From assembly GCF_000426065.1 (NCBI RefSeq), contig NZ_AUEQ01000001.1:434001-498000 (forward strand): a stretch of DNA of 64,000 nucleotides, given 5' to 3'. The translations under genes were made by a program, and so were the position numbers. The first letter of the stretch is position 1. The number at the start of each line of letters is the position of its first letter. The DNA is from Mycobacterium sp. URHD0025 (GTDB lineage Bacteria; Actinomycetota; Actinomycetes; Mycobacteriales; Mycobacteriaceae). Shown piece after piece: positions 24,386-36,700 of the stretch. The notes under the pieces were generated by a model that saw only the letters and a program-made list of their open reading frames with translations, ran no database searches and was not told the DNA's origin.

Positions 24386-25048
24386 ATGTGGATTCCGCTT
24401 CTGGTGATGGCCGCCGCCGTCAGCCTGGAGCCCTTCCGCATCGGCATGACGGTCGTGATGCTGAACCGGCCGAGACCACTACTGCAACTCTTGGCGTTCC
24501 TCATCGGCGGTTTCGCGATGGGCACCACCGTGGGCGTCATCGTGCTGTTCATCTTGCGGCCGGCCCTCGGATCGGCCCATTTCACCCTGCCCAGGGTGCA
24601 GCTGGCGGTGGGGGCGGTAGCACTGGTGGCCGCGGCCGTCCTGACCATCGGCCGGCCGGCCGGCATGCTGGGTCCGAGACCCGAGCGGGAACCCGGACCG
24701 CTCATGGCACGGGTCCGGGGACTGCTGGGTGGTCATTCACTGTGGACGGCGAGCGCCGCGGGCTTGGGCATCGCACTGCCGTCGGTCGACTATCTCGCCG
24801 CGCTCGCCCTCATCGTGGCCTCCGGCGCCGCGGCAGCGACCCAGGTGGGCGCCCTACTGCTGTTCAACGTGGTGGCGTTCGGCCTGGTGGAGATTCCGCT
24901 GATCTCCTACCTGCTGGCCCCCGAGCGCACCCGCGCCGCCCTGTCGGCGCTGCACACCTGGCTGCAGACGCAACGCCACCGCAAGGTAGCGGCCGTGGTG
25001 GCCACGGTCGGCGCGGTGCTGGTCGTCGTGGGGCTCGTCGGCCTGTGA
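24386..25048 (+). CDS. GAP/Sap-like integral membrane protein of the TPP locus
   Basis: A 220-residue membrane protein with six helices of the GAP (Sap) family: MWIPLLVMAAAVSLEPFRIG, MLNRPRPLLQLLAFLIGG, and closing hydrophobic helices. The ATG at 24386 is chosen because relatives begin with MW; an upstream GTG (24344) would add an unlikely 14 residues. GAP proteins help move glycolipids (glycopeptidolipid, sulfolipid, TPP) across or to the envelope. A gap-like gene stands at this end of the TPP locus in M. smegmatis as well. It has no ribosome binding site of note. Confidence 0.75.
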   Translation: MWIPLLVMAAAVSLEPFRIGMTVVMLNRPRPLLQLLAFLIGGFAMGTTVGVIVLFILRPALGSAHFTLPRVQLAVGAVALVAAAVLTIGRPAGMLGPRPEREPGPLMARVRGLLGGHSLWTASAAGLGIALPSVDYLAALALIVASGAAAATQVGALLLFNVVAFGLVEIPLISYLLAPERTRAALSALHTWLQTQRHRKVAAVVATVGAVLVVVGLVGL

Positions 25049-25086
25049 GTGTGATCGGCGATGCCGCCCGGTCGTTCGTAGTCTGA

Positions 25087-25971
25087 TTACCGCTCCGGAG
25101 CTGAACGTATCGCACGACAAACAGCGTCCAGCGCCATGAGGCGGACGGTGTCGACATCGGCCTCCACTTCACCTGTTGCCACGGCCACGAACCCATCGCC
25201 GTCATATCTGGTGTGGGGCGGCGTGAGAGCACGCGAAAGTCCGTCGTGCGCACCCTGAGCAACCACGAAGCATGCCGTCTTATCCAGTCGCGCATTGGAT
25301 ATCACGACACCGATCGTCGTATGGACACGGTCCGACGAGTAAGTGAACGGTGGCTTCAGATCCGCGACGCTATCCAGACTCACGGCGGTGTTCCCGCGGT
25401 CGACGTCTCCATATGCGTTCACCGCGCACAGCGCACCGACCACCAGATCTCCCAAAACGGTTTCCGCGTACCGGATCCCACCGGGCTTGCGGTCTCCTTC
25501 GCCGCGCCAGTGCGATGTGAAGGCACCGACTCCCGCTCCGATCCGCCCCACCGCGAAGCTGGGACCGGTCGCCGACGAGGCGGCCTGGTATCCGTTCTCA
25601 GCCGTCGGACGGACCGATGAGTTGCCGACTGCCAGGTCAAATAGAGCCATCGTCGGAACGATGGGAACGAGCCCACCGGGAGTGGGTACGCCGCGTCGTT
25701 GTTCCTCGAGGAACCTCATCACCCCGTCGGCAGAAGCCAAACCAAAAGCCGAGCCTCCGGTGAGAAGAACGGCATCGATAGATGTAACCGCCTTGTCCGG
25801 AGCCAATGCGTCCAAATCCCGCGTCGCCGGTGCACCACCACGGACCTCCCGCGACGCCACGGCGCCGGGGGGAAGCAGAACAGCCGTACACCCGGTCAGA
25901 GACGACTCATCGGTCCAATGACCAACGGACACCCCACCTAACTGCGTGATTTGCGAGTTGACTACCGACAT
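25087..25971 (-). CDS. P1 (DmpA/NylC) family self-cleaving aminopeptidase or amidase
   Basis: A 294-residue member of peptidase family P1/S58: LGGVSVGHWTDESSLTGCTAVLLPPG, LLTGGSAFGLASADGVMRFLEE, GALCAVNAYGDV and VHTTIGVVISNARLDKTAC. In this family the protein cuts itself before a Ser or Thr that becomes the nucleophile; the HTTIGVV position fits that residue. Known members release N-terminal residues from peptides or hydrolyse linear amides such as nylon oligomers. It lies 40 bp after fadD23 on the same strand, but a TACCGT box 7 nt before its ATG suggests a separate leaderless transcript. It is not a standard TPP gene. Confidence 0.8.
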   Translation of the reverse strand: MSVVNSQITQLGGVSVGHWTDESSLTGCTAVLLPPGAVASREVRGGAPATRDLDALAPDKAVTSIDAVLLTGGSAFGLASADGVMRFLEEQRRGVPTPGGLVPIVPTMALFDLAVGNSSVRPTAENGYQAASSATGPSFAVGRIGAGVGAFTSHWRGEGDRKPGGIRYAETVLGDLVVGALCAVNAYGDVDRGNTAVSLDSVADLKPPFTYSSDRVHTTIGVVISNARLDKTACFVVAQGAHDGLSRALTPPHTRYDGDGFVAVATGEVEADVDTVRLMALDAVCRAIRSAPER

Positions 25972-25978
25972 CGTCCCA

Positions 25979-25984
25979 ACGGTA
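25979..25984 (-). promoter_or_regulatory. -10 box (TACCGT) before the P1 peptidase gene
   Basis: Read on the minus strand, TACCGT ends 7 nt before the ATG at 25971, with no strong ribosome binding site between. It points to an independent leaderless transcript inside the TPP locus. Confidence 0.35.
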
Positions 25985-26011
25985 CTGACGATGAAGGACC
26001 AACCCGTGCGC

Positions 26012-27766
<1,755 letters not shown>

Positions 27767-27811
27767 AACATCCGTCCATAACTCGTCGAATCCATCGGTT
27801 CGGAGACCGCG

Positions 27812-28945
27812 TCAGCCGTGCGGGTTCAGCACAGACAACGCAGCGTTGGCCAGCTCCGACATCGGATCGGTGCCGCCGCCGAAGGTCGCCTCGTTGGCCG
27901 GTGCGGTGACCTCCGCCGGGTCGAAACCGTGTACCGGATCGACCGTGATCGGAGCGGTCGCGGGATCGTCGTTCCGCGAATAACCAGCATCAACCATCGG
28001 AAGCAGGATCCCGTCCAGCTGATTGAGCGTGTTCTGGTCATATCCGAGGTACTTGAAGGGCAACACCAGGGGGAGGTGCTCTTCGGGAACCAGGTACGTC
28101 GTCGTTGTCGCACCCTTGGAGTTGACCGTCGTTCTGATGTTCTGCGCCGGAACGTTGCTCGGATTGGTGAAGGCAATCGCGGTGTGGCCGGTCGCCAGGC
28201 CCGCGATCGCGTTCATCACGCTCATCCAGTTGTCGGGCCGATCCGGCCAGTCGGCGATGCTGTCATAAGCGGAGACGAACTGGTCGGTGTGGTACTGACT
28301 CTCCACAGGAGCCGGTATGCGGTAGTCCATGAACGGCACGACGCTGCCGACGGGGAAGTTCTGGGTCAGAAAACTCTCACCGAAGGCATGCTTGGCAATC
28401 GGGTCACCGAACGTCGCAAAGCTCAGCTGGTCTGGCGGCGGAGCAGTCGGGTCATTGGCCAGCCGCGACTTCACGGCATTGAGCACGAGCGCTCCCTCGG
28501 ACAGCCCCATCGCTGTTCCCTTGCCACCGTTACGGATCGCCGTTTCGAGGTTTCCTTCGCCCTCGTCGACAGACTCACCGATGCTCGGCCCGTCGAGACC
28601 GATTCCGGGATAGGCCTTTTCACCGAGCGCACCGATCCCGGGGAAGAAACGTTCCAGAGTGTGACCCTGAACCTGACCCGCCGGGTAGTCGACCTTCGTC
28701 CGCTTCATCCCGGGGAACCAGTGCTCACCGGTCATCCGGATGTACTCGTCGTACGGAATCCCGAGAACGTGGGCGCCGCCCAAGGCGTACGCGGTTCCTG
28801 GGTTTGACGGCGTCCCGGCGGCGGGCCCGCCCGGCGGCGGCGTAGGGGCCGGCGTGTCATCGGCCCATGCATTCCCGAGGACGCCGAAGGATCCGGTGAC
28901 AGTGGTGGTCACCAACACTGCAAGTCCTGCAAGGAGTTTCTTCAT
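27812..28945 (-). CDS. pe: Secreted PE-PPE domain acyltransferase of TPP assembly
   Basis: A 377-residue exported protein. The ATG at 28945 begins a signal peptide ([20 protein letters not shown], cleavage near AWADD) followed by a Pro-rich linker; the frame extends upstream only through repeat DNA. The main body is a PE-PPE (PF08237-type) alpha/beta hydrolase fold with the nucleophile motif GLSEG (Ser149), and [10 protein letters not shown] and Asp-rich stretches that could supply His and Asp. The M. smegmatis counterpart PE carries out the last step of trehalose polyphleate assembly on the outer side of the cell, transferring polyphleic chains between glycolipids. It sits between mmpL10 and fadD23, as in the known locus. 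Confidence 0.88.
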   Translation of the reverse strand: MKKLLAGLAVLVTTTVTGSFGVLGNAWADDTPAPTPPPGGPAAGTPSNPGTAYALGGAHVLGIPYDEYIRMTGEHWFPGMKRTKVDYPAGQVQGHTLERFFPGIGALGEKAYPGIGLDGPSIGESVDEGEGNLETAIRNGGKGTAMGLSEGALVLNAVKSRLANDPTAPPPDQLSFATFGDPIAKHAFGESFLTQNFPVGSVVPFMDYRIPAPVESQYHTDQFVSAYDSIADWPDRPDNWMSVMNAIAGLATGHTAIAFTNPSNVPAQNIRTTVNSKGATTTTYLVPEEHLPLVLPFKYLGYDQNTLNQLDGILLPMVDAGYSRNDDPATAPITVDPVHGFDPAEVTAPANEATFGGGTDPMSELANAALSVLNPHG

Positions 28946-29035
28946 CTCCACACCCGATCGCCCCGCTTCGTTTCGTAGTCTCACACACATCACGCGTGCG
29001 CGCTCACCCGTACTTACGCGCGCAAGTTCCTGAGC

Positions 29036-29105
29036 ACTCACGTCCGCTGGTGCCGAACTGCTCCTCACGTGCGCTGGTTCCGAACTGCTCCTCACGTGCG
29101 CAACC
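29036..29105. repeat. 27-bp tandem repeats between mmpL10 and pe
   Basis: Two full units and a partial third share CTCACGTGCGCTGG followed by CCGAACTGCT, spaced 27 bp apart. The first copy has TCCGC instead of TGCGC. The mmpL10 stop codon (29092-29094) lies inside the last unit. The array forms part of the leader before pe and has no coding role that I can see. Confidence 0.85.
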
Positions 29106-32070
29106 TCCCACCGGCGGCTTTCGACGGCCACCAGTTCGCCTTACCGACGAGCGCGGCGACGGCCGGCACCGTGATGGTGCGCACCACGAAGGTGTCCAGC
29201 AGGATGCCCACACCGATCATGAAGCCGCCCTGCACCACTATGCCGATGGAGGAGAACATCAGACCGGCCACGGACGCGGCGAAGATCAGGCCCGCCGCGG
29301 TGATCACGCCGCCGGTCGAACTCAGGGTCCGGATGACGCTGTACCGCGTACTGCGCTGAGATTCGTCGCGCATTCGCGATACCAGCAGCATGTTGTAGTC
29401 CGCGCCCACGGCGATGAGCACCACGAAGGCCAATGGCGGCACGCTCCAGTGCAATTGCTGACCGAGCAGGGTCTGGAACACCAGGACGCTGATCCCGAGT
29501 GCCGCGAAGTACGAGATCAACACCGACGCGACGAGGTAGAGCGGTGCGACGATCGAACGCAGCAGCAACATCAGGATCAGAAGCACCACGATCAGGGTCG
29601 CGGTCATAATGAAGCGGATGTCCTGCTGGTAGTAATCACGCGTATCCCGTAGTGCGGCCGGGAATCCGCCCATCGATATCGAGGCGTCGGCCAGCGTGGT
29701 GTTGGGTTGGGCGCCCCGGGCGATGTCCTGGATCTGATTGACCTGATCCATCGCCTCGGAGCTGAACGGGTTCAGCTTGGTCTGGACCAGATACCGCACC
29801 GAGCGGCCGTCCGACGAGACGTATGCCGCGGAGGCCTTCTTGAACTCCGGCATGTTCAGCACCTCGGGCGGAATGTTGAACCCCGCCTGCGCCGGATCCG
29901 AGGCGTCGTTTCGCATCGTCAACAGGAACGACGAGGCCTGGTCCAGCCCGGCCGAGATGACCTTGATCTGCTTGACGAGTTCGTCCACGCCGCCCGCCAC
30001 TTCCCGGCTTCCGCCGGCCAGGCGGTTGGCGCCCACCTGCAGATCTTTCAGGCCCGACTGCGGACCACCCGGCTTGTTCAGCCCCATGGCCTTGACGGCC
30101 TTGTTGACGCTGGCGAGCGCGGCGTTCAACTTGGTGACCGTGGCGTTGAGAGATTGCTTGTCATCGCCTGCGCCGTTCAGCTGATGAGCCAGATCGTTGA
30201 TCTGGTCGAGGCTGCCGTCGTTGTTCGCGTCGACGAGCCGCTGAAACTGGACGCGGGTTTCGGCGCAGGACGGGTTCGAATCGCAGACCGCGTTGTTCTG
30301 CAGCGCAGCAAGGACCGGATCGATCCAGGCGAAGATGTTCTTGACGGCCGACAGGTTGTATCCCATGGCGTTGGACAGTGCGTTGATGCTCTGCACGAGT
30401 TTCGCCGCCGTCGCGACGTCCTTCACCAGTTTGTCGCCGCCGTACTCGGTTCGCACCGACGAGAACGTGTCGACCAGGCCCTGCAGGCTTGGCGCGATCT
30501 GGTTGATCTGCGTGCGCACGTCAGCCAGGCTGCCGGCCAGCGTGTTGGCCCCGGCCGCCAGTCGGTTGAGATCGCCCGAGCGCTGATCGATCTGGGTGGA
30601 ACCGTCGGCCAGACGCGTACCGACGATGCCCGCCTGGAACGTGGCCCGGAACTCCGCGGGCACCTCGCCCAGGGGACGGGAGATGCCGCTGACCAGACCG
30701 ACGTCGGGCAACTGGGCCACCCGCGAGGCCATCTGCTCCAGGTCCGCCATCCCCCTCGGCGTGCGCAGGTCGTGCGGCGACTGGATCAGGATGTATTCGG
30801 GAATCGACTGACTGATCGGGAAATGGCGTTCGACCGCGGCGTATCCGATCGAACTCCCTGCCGACGCCGCCACCACCTTGCGATCGTCGTAGTTGTAGCG
30901 CGCGAAGATCGCGGCGCCCGCCAGCAAGGCCAAGATGAGAAGACTGGCCACGAGATGCGGGACCGGCCGGCGCACGATGCGGATTCCCGAACGCCGCCAG
31001 AACCGGGCGGTCAGTTCACGCCGCGGTTTCACCCACCCGCGCGGCCCGACCAGCACCAGAATGGCCGGCAGCAGAGTCAGCCCGGCCAGGTAGGCGACGG
31101 CGATACCGATCGCCGCGGCCACTCCGACCGTTTTGAACACTCCCATCTTGGTGAAGCTCAGCAGCAGGAAGGTGAGCCCGACTGTCGCCGCGGACGCGGT
31201 GATCACCTTCCCGATCGACATCATCGCCGCCCGTACCGCCTGGTCGAAGTCCCTACCCGACCGCAGATAGTCGTGATAGCGGCTGATCAGGAACACCGCG
31301 TAATCCGTGCCGGCGCCAGCCATGATCGCGCTCAGAAATACCACGGACTGGTTCGAGACCCCTGCACCCGTCAATTCGGAGAAGCCCGCCACCAGCGCCT
31401 GGGCGATGAGCAGGGACGATCCGATGGTCACCAACGGCAGCAGCATCGTGACCGGACTTCGGTAGACCACCAACAACACCGCCAGGACCAGGACCGCGAT
31501 GGCGATCTCGATCGGGAGCCGATCGTTCTCTCCCGCGACGGTGAGATCGGCAGCGGTGGCCGCGGGGCCGGTGAGGTGGACTGCCACCGGGCTGCCTGCC
31601 GTGCTGAGTTTGACCACGTCGGAAACCCGGTTGAACGAGTCCATCGCGCGCGGTGTGCCCAGCTCACCGACCAGGCCCACCGGAAGCACCCAGGTGGTCT
31701 TGTCCTTGCTGGTCAGGAACTGTCTCAGCTGTGGGGTGGCGATGAAATCCTGCACGCTCTCGACGTCGGTCACGTCGTCGCGCAGCGAGTCCACCAGCTT
31801 GCGATAGGTCGCCTCGTCGGAGGGGCCCAGCCCGTCCTCGTTGATCAGGGCCACCAACAACAGGTTGTTGTTGCCCGATTCGTGGAACGCCTGGGTCATC
31901 TTTTCCGCGGTGACACTCGACGGTGCATCGCTGGGCAGAATCGCGAGCGGATGCTTCTGGGCCATGTCGCTCAGCGACGGACATGCCAGTGGCAGGGCCA
32001 CCAGAAGCGCCACCCAGATCCCGATCACCGCCCAGGGCCACCGGACTACGAAATCGGCCAGCCGTCGCAT
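29092..32070 (-). CDS. mmpL10: MmpL10-type RND glycolipid transporter
   Basis: A 992-residue MmpL membrane protein: helix 1 ([19 protein letters not shown]), a long external loop (residues about 35-190), five helices including [25 protein letters not shown], a second large loop (residues about 400-770), and a C-terminal helix set with [23 protein letters not shown]. The two GxDY/N motifs (GAGTDYAVF and GADYNMLL) supply the proton-relay residues of MmpL proteins. In TPP production it exports the diacyltrehalose precursor. ATG preceded by GAGGGCGAG. papA3 lies 51 bp upstream on the same strand. The stop codon lies within a tandem repeat. Confidence 0.93.
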   Translation of the reverse strand: MRRLADFVVRWPWAVIGIWVALLVALPLACPSLSDMAQKHPLAILPSDAPSSVTAEKMTQAFHESGNNNLLLVALINEDGLGPSDEATYRKLVDSLRDDVTDVESVQDFIATPQLRQFLTSKDKTTWVLPVGLVGELGTPRAMDSFNRVSDVVKLSTAGSPVAVHLTGPAATAADLTVAGENDRLPIEIAIAVLVLAVLLVVYRSPVTMLLPLVTIGSSLLIAQALVAGFSELTGAGVSNQSVVFLSAIMAGAGTDYAVFLISRYHDYLRSGRDFDQAVRAAMMSIGKVITASAATVGLTFLLLSFTKMGVFKTVGVAAAIGIAVAYLAGLTLLPAILVLVGPRGWVKPRRELTARFWRRSGIRIVRRPVPHLVASLLILALLAGAAIFARYNYDDRKVVAASAGSSIGYAAVERHFPISQSIPEYILIQSPHDLRTPRGMADLEQMASRVAQLPDVGLVSGISRPLGEVPAEFRATFQAGIVGTRLADGSTQIDQRSGDLNRLAAGANTLAGSLADVRTQINQIAPSLQGLVDTFSSVRTEYGGDKLVKDVATAAKLVQSINALSNAMGYNLSAVKNIFAWIDPVLAALQNNAVCDSNPSCAETRVQFQRLVDANNDGSLDQINDLAHQLNGAGDDKQSLNATVTKLNAALASVNKAVKAMGLNKPGGPQSGLKDLQVGANRLAGGSREVAGGVDELVKQIKVISAGLDQASSFLLTMRNDASDPAQAGFNIPPEVLNMPEFKKASAAYVSSDGRSVRYLVQTKLNPFSSEAMDQVNQIQDIARGAQPNTTLADASISMGGFPAALRDTRDYYQQDIRFIMTATLIVVLLILMLLLRSIVAPLYLVASVLISYFAALGISVLVFQTLLGQQLHWSVPPLAFVVLIAVGADYNMLLVSRMRDESQRSTRYSVIRTLSSTGGVITAAGLIFAASVAGLMFSSIGIVVQGGFMIGVGILLDTFVVRTITVPAVAALVGKANWWPSKAAGGRLRT

Positions 32071-32121
32071 CTCGCCCTCACCCTCGCGCCCAATTTGCGC
32101 ATCGCATCGATTTGCTCGCCG

Positions 32122-33543
32122 CTATGCGACGCGCCCCCAGTGCCCGCTGTCAGCAACCCGAGACGACACCGACCTCATGGCGTCCATGTACCGCGTGACC
32201 GACTTCTCCGCGACGGCATTGTCCGGATGCATGATCGCCATGACGGTGCCCTCGCCATACCTGAAGATGTAAATGGTCAATTGGTACGAGAACCGATTGT
32301 CCGGATACATCCCGATGTTGTTCGCGAGCCCCAGATCCCCTGCCGCGAGGATAGCGTTGAGCGGAGCGGCGCCGCCGTGCAGGAAATTCGAAACAGGGAA
32401 GTTCGGCTGCGGCCAGTTCAACCACGGCGCCAACTCCAAAACGCGGTAGTAAGGCACCCTCGCCATGTCCAGGCCCGAATCGAATGACGCCTGCGCCGCG
32501 CCCGCGGCGTCACTGAAAGAGGTTGCTGCGACCGGCACGACAATAGGGATCAGGCCGGTGAACCAGCCCTGTGTCATGAAATTGTCGCCGGCTGTGCGCG
32601 AATCCCTCGGCGTGAGTCCGTAATAGGTGAGCGCACCCGTGAACTCATGCTCCACCAGACCCAGGCAGGCGAACAAACCGCCGACGAAACGTGCGCCGGC
32701 CGCCGAGCATGCCGCATCGAATCGCTCCGTCTGCGCGGTGTCCATGAGCACCTGGGAACTCCACGCACTGCTCAACGACTTGTCCGGATTTCCAAGCGGC
32801 AGCGGGAATTCCGGGAAACCGTCGCGGTTGTTCTCGGCGAAGTCGATCCACGCGCGCACACCCGGCGAATCCAGGGTCAGCGTTGACGTGTATTCGCGTT
32901 CGCGGACACAGAAATCGTCGAAGCTCCCGGCTTCGGGGAGTTGAAGTGCTTGCCCACTCCCGCTCATCGCCGAATACATGCCATTGGCTTCCATCATCGT
33001 CGTGCCGATCAACGTCGCGTCCCCGTGTACGTGATCCATGGCGGCGAAGAAGGTGAAATGATTCTCGCTCTGAATGATGCCGAAAGTGAAGCAGGCCCAT
33101 TCCAGGGGATTCGGTATCCCGACGACATGGGCGCGAATTTCGTCGACGGTCATCTGGCCCTGGTCGACGGGCATGAACTCGATATCCGCCGGATCTTCGA
33201 TCGCACGCCTAACAAATTTGCCGTCTTCGCCCTGTTCGAACCAACTGCGGAATGTGTCGTGCCGACGGAGGTAGGAGTTGACCGCATGATCCATCGCCGC
33301 GATATCACACTGCCCGGGCACTTCACAACTGGCGATGATCTGCCGTGAGAAGTTCAGTCCGGCAGAGTTTCTCTCGGAGTAGTTTCTAAGGTGTTGACTC
33401 TGCATGTAGCTAACTGGCACCGAGCTGACAGGCGCGCGCTTCGCTGTTTCCTGAGCCGCAGCCGTCGGGTGCCACGAAGTTACCGAGCCCGGGCTCAACG
33501 CCCATTCCTCAAGTGCCCCAACAGTTATCTTGCCGATGCGCAA
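32122..33543 (-). CDS. papA3: PapA3-type polyketide-associated acyltransferase
   Basis: A 473-residue acyltransferase of the condensation-domain superfamily. The catalytic HxxxD motif is at H171-D175 (DHVHGDATL). Other family parts include FSRQIIASCEVPGQCDIAAM at the N-terminal half and NNIGMYPDNRFSYQLTIYIFRYG near the C-terminus. PapA3 acylates trehalose, giving the diacyltrehalose intermediate of TPP. The start is probably a TTG at 33543 with GGGAGGG 8 nt before it; no ATG occurs before residue 47. It is divergent from the PKS gene, so one regulatory region drives both sides of the locus. Confidence 0.9.
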   Translation of the reverse strand: MRIGKITVGALEEWALSPGSVTSWHPTAAAQETAKRAPVSSVPVSYMQSQHLRNYSERNSAGLNFSRQIIASCEVPGQCDIAAMDHAVNSYLRRHDTFRSWFEQGEDGKFVRRAIEDPADIEFMPVDQGQMTVDEIRAHVVGIPNPLEWACFTFGIIQSENHFTFFAAMDHVHGDATLIGTTMMEANGMYSAMSGSGQALQLPEAGSFDDFCVREREYTSTLTLDSPGVRAWIDFAENNRDGFPEFPLPLGNPDKSLSSAWSSQVLMDTAQTERFDAACSAAGARFVGGLFACLGLVEHEFTGALTYYGLTPRDSRTAGDNFMTQGWFTGLIPIVVPVAATSFSDAAGAAQASFDSGLDMARVPYYRVLELAPWLNWPQPNFPVSNFLHGGAAPLNAILAAGDLGLANNIGMYPDNRFSYQLTIYIFRYGEGTVMAIMHPDNAVAEKSVTRYMDAMRSVSSRVADSGHWGRVA

Positions 33544-33772
33544 AGCTCACCCTCCCAGTCCGGCCGGCTGTGGCCGTGATCACCCGTGGTTGCCCAACAT
33601 ACCCTCGGTCTGCTGGCAACCGTCCACCCCACCTGACAGCGATACCTACGCCTCACGCGTCACAGGTTCACGTGTAATCATGCGTAGTGCCGTCGGGGGG
33701 CGGACAATTTTCGCGAGCGATAAATGTCCCGCGTAATCAACGTGTGACCGCCGATGCAAGGAGGACAACGGC
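33544..33772. promoter_or_regulatory. Divergent promoter region of papA3 and pks
   Basis: A 229-bp gap that must contain both TPP promoters. AAGGAGG at 33758-33764 serves the PKS start. CGTGTAATCA (33671) and CGCGTAATCA (33730) are near-identical 10-mers 59 bp apart, possible direct-repeat binding sites. I see no clear -10 or -35 pair. Confidence 0.5.
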
Positions 33773-36700
33773 ATGGGGACCGCTGAACATCCGATCGAAT
33801 CGACCCCTCGCTTTGCCATAGTCGGCTACGCGGCGCGTTTTCCTGGGGCGCAGGACACCGACGCGTTCTGGGACGTGTTGCGCGATGGCCGCGACGCGGT
33901 GTCGGAGATACCCGCCGACCGCTGGGACGTCGACGAGTTCTTCGACCCCGATCCCGGCGTACCCGGCAAGGTCGTGACCCGCCGTGCGGGGTTCGTCGAC
34001 GACGTGACCGGATTCGACGCGCCGTTCTTCGGTCTGTCCACCCGCGAAGTGCGGTTGATGGACCCTCAGCATCGGCTACTGCTCGAGACCGCATGGCGGG
34101 CAGTGGAGCATTCAGGCACTGCCCCAACGGCTTTGGCTGACACCAACACCGGCGTCTTCGTCGGTTTGGCGACCCACGACTACCTGGGAATGGCCTCCGA
34201 CGAGCTGACTTACCCCGAGATCGAGGCCTACATGGCCATCGGGACGTCAAACGCGGCGGCAGCCGGCCGGATCAGCTATCGGTTGGGTTTGCAGGGCCCC
34301 TCGGTCGCCGTCGACACAGCGTGCAGCTCGTCGCTGGTGGCGATCCATCAGGCATGCCAGGCGTTGACCCTCGGAGAGTGCGACCTCGCACTGGCCGGAG
34401 GGGCGAATGTCCTGCTCACACCGGCGACGATGATCACGTTCTCCAGCGCTCACATGCTCGCTCCCGACGGCCGTTGCAAGACGTTCGACGCTGCCGCGGA
34501 CGGCTACGTCCGCGGCGAGGGCTGCGGCGTCATCGTCATCAAGCGCCTTGAGGACGCGCTCCGCGACGGTGACCGGATCCGGGCCGTGATCCGCGGCAGC
34601 GCAATCAACCAGGACGGTGCATCCGGCGGGCTGACCGTACCGAACGGTGTGGCGCAGCAACGGGTCATCAGCGCCGCCCTGAAACGCGCAGGCGTCAAAC
34701 CCAGCGAAGTCGACTACCTGGAAGCACACGGCACCGGAACTTCGCTGGGTGATCCCATCGAGGCGCAGGCCGCGGGTGCGGTCCTCGGCGCCGGACGCGA
34801 CGCCGACCGCCCGCTGCTGATCGGCTCGGCCAAGACGAACATCGGACATCTGGAAGCAGCCGCGGGCATCGCGGGCGTCATCAAGGTCATCCTGTCGCTC
34901 GAGCACGAGACTCTGCCCAAGCATCTGCACTTCGAGAACCCGTCGCCCCACATCCCGTGGGACCGGCTGGCAGTGGAGGTCGTCAAGGAGTCGACCCCCT
35001 GGGCACGCAATGCTCAGCCCCGTATCGCGGGCATCAGCTCGTTCGGCTTCGCCGGGACCAACGCACACGTCATCCTCGAAGAAGCACCGCTTCCCCAGAC
35101 CGAGCCGGATGTCACGCCGGATGCGGCGAAGTTCAGCGTGCTCCCGCTGTCAGCACGAACCCCGACCGCCCTGGTGCAACTCGCCGACCAGTACCGCGGC
35201 TGGTTGACCGCGCATCCGGAGGCCACCTTGGCCGATGTGTGCCTCACGGCCGGAGTCGGACGAGCACACCTCGAGCACCGCGCCGCGCTGGTGGTCAATT
35301 CGCGCGAAGCCGCCATCGAGCTGCTCGGCGCGCTGGCGGACGACCGCCCGGCTCCCGGTCTGGTCCGCGGAGAATCCCATGACACCCCGAAGACCGCGTG
35401 GCTGTTCACCGGTCAGGGCAGCCAGTACCCCGGCATGGCCCGCGAATTGTTCGACGCAGAGCCGGTGTTCGCCGACACGGTGAAGCGCTGCGCGGCCGCC
35501 GTCGCGGATGTTCTCGAAAAGCCCTTGCTGGACGTGATTTTCGACCTCGACAGTCCGGATGCAGAAGAGACGCTGCGGCAGACCTCCTACGCGCAGCCTG
35601 CTCTGTTCGCGGTGGAGATGGGCCTGGCACACCTTTGGCAGTCATGGGGCTTCGAGCCCGACGTGGTGCTCGGTCACAGTGTCGGCCAGTACTCGGCGGC
35701 CTGCGTGGCGGGCGTGTTCAGCCTCGAAGACGGCGCGCAGCTGATGGCCGAACGCGGTCGTCTCTTCGGCAGCCTGCCTGCCGGCGGCCGCATGGTCGCC
35801 GTGTTCGCCCCCGCCGAGCGGGTCGAGAACCTCACCGACGAGTACCCCAGCCTGTCGGTCGCCGCCTACAACGGCGCGAACACCGTATTGTCCGGTCCCG
35901 CAGAGGATCTGGAGAAAGCAATCGCGCGGCTGACCGCCGACAACGTCCGCTGTGACTGGCTGGAGACCAGTCACGCCTTCCACTCGGCGCTGCTTGAGCC
36001 GATCCTCGACGAGTTCGAGGCATACGCCCAGCGGTTCACCTTCAACCCGCCACAGCGCATCCTCATCGACAATCGCACCGGGACCGCTCTCGGCCGGAGC
36101 GTGAAGCTCGACGGTGCGTACTGGCGCCGACACGCGCGCCAACCGGTGGAGTTCGCCAAGAGCGTGGCCACTCTGGCCGATCTGAACTGCAAACTGTTGC
36201 TCGAGATCGGGCCGCGACCGGTGCTCACCGCCGCGGCTCTGAGCGCATGGCCGGACCCGGCCACCGCACCGCGGGTCATCACCTCCCTGCGCCGGAACGC
36301 CTCCGACCAACGGCAGATCACCGAAGCCGTCGCCGACGCCTACGTTCTCGGCCATCTGCCCGAGTTCGGCGCCTTTCGACAGACACACGCGCGCAAGCTC
36401 GATCTGCCCACCTATCCGTTCGAGCACCGCCAGTACTGGTATTCGGACAACCGGGAAGAGCCGAACCAGCAACAGCACGTCGCCGCGCGCACGCAGACCG
36501 TCCGGCTTCTCGAGGACGGCCGGATCGACGAACTGGCCGGCCTGCTCGGCGGCTCGGGCGATGATCCGCACACCCTCCAGTTGCTGACCAAGCTTGCGGC
36601 GCAACACAATCAACAGCGCACAAGCCATTCCATCGCCGACGACCGCTATGAGATCCGCTGGCAGAAGTCCCCGACTCCCCTGTCGGGCGCAGAGGCCGGC

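Noticed and set aside
29707-32487. A 926-codon open frame on the plus strand opposite mmpL10 and papA3
   Set aside because: Its translation is Arg/His/Gln-rich with no family features, and the opposite strand encodes clear MmpL and PapA proteins. Long antisense frames are expected at this GC content.
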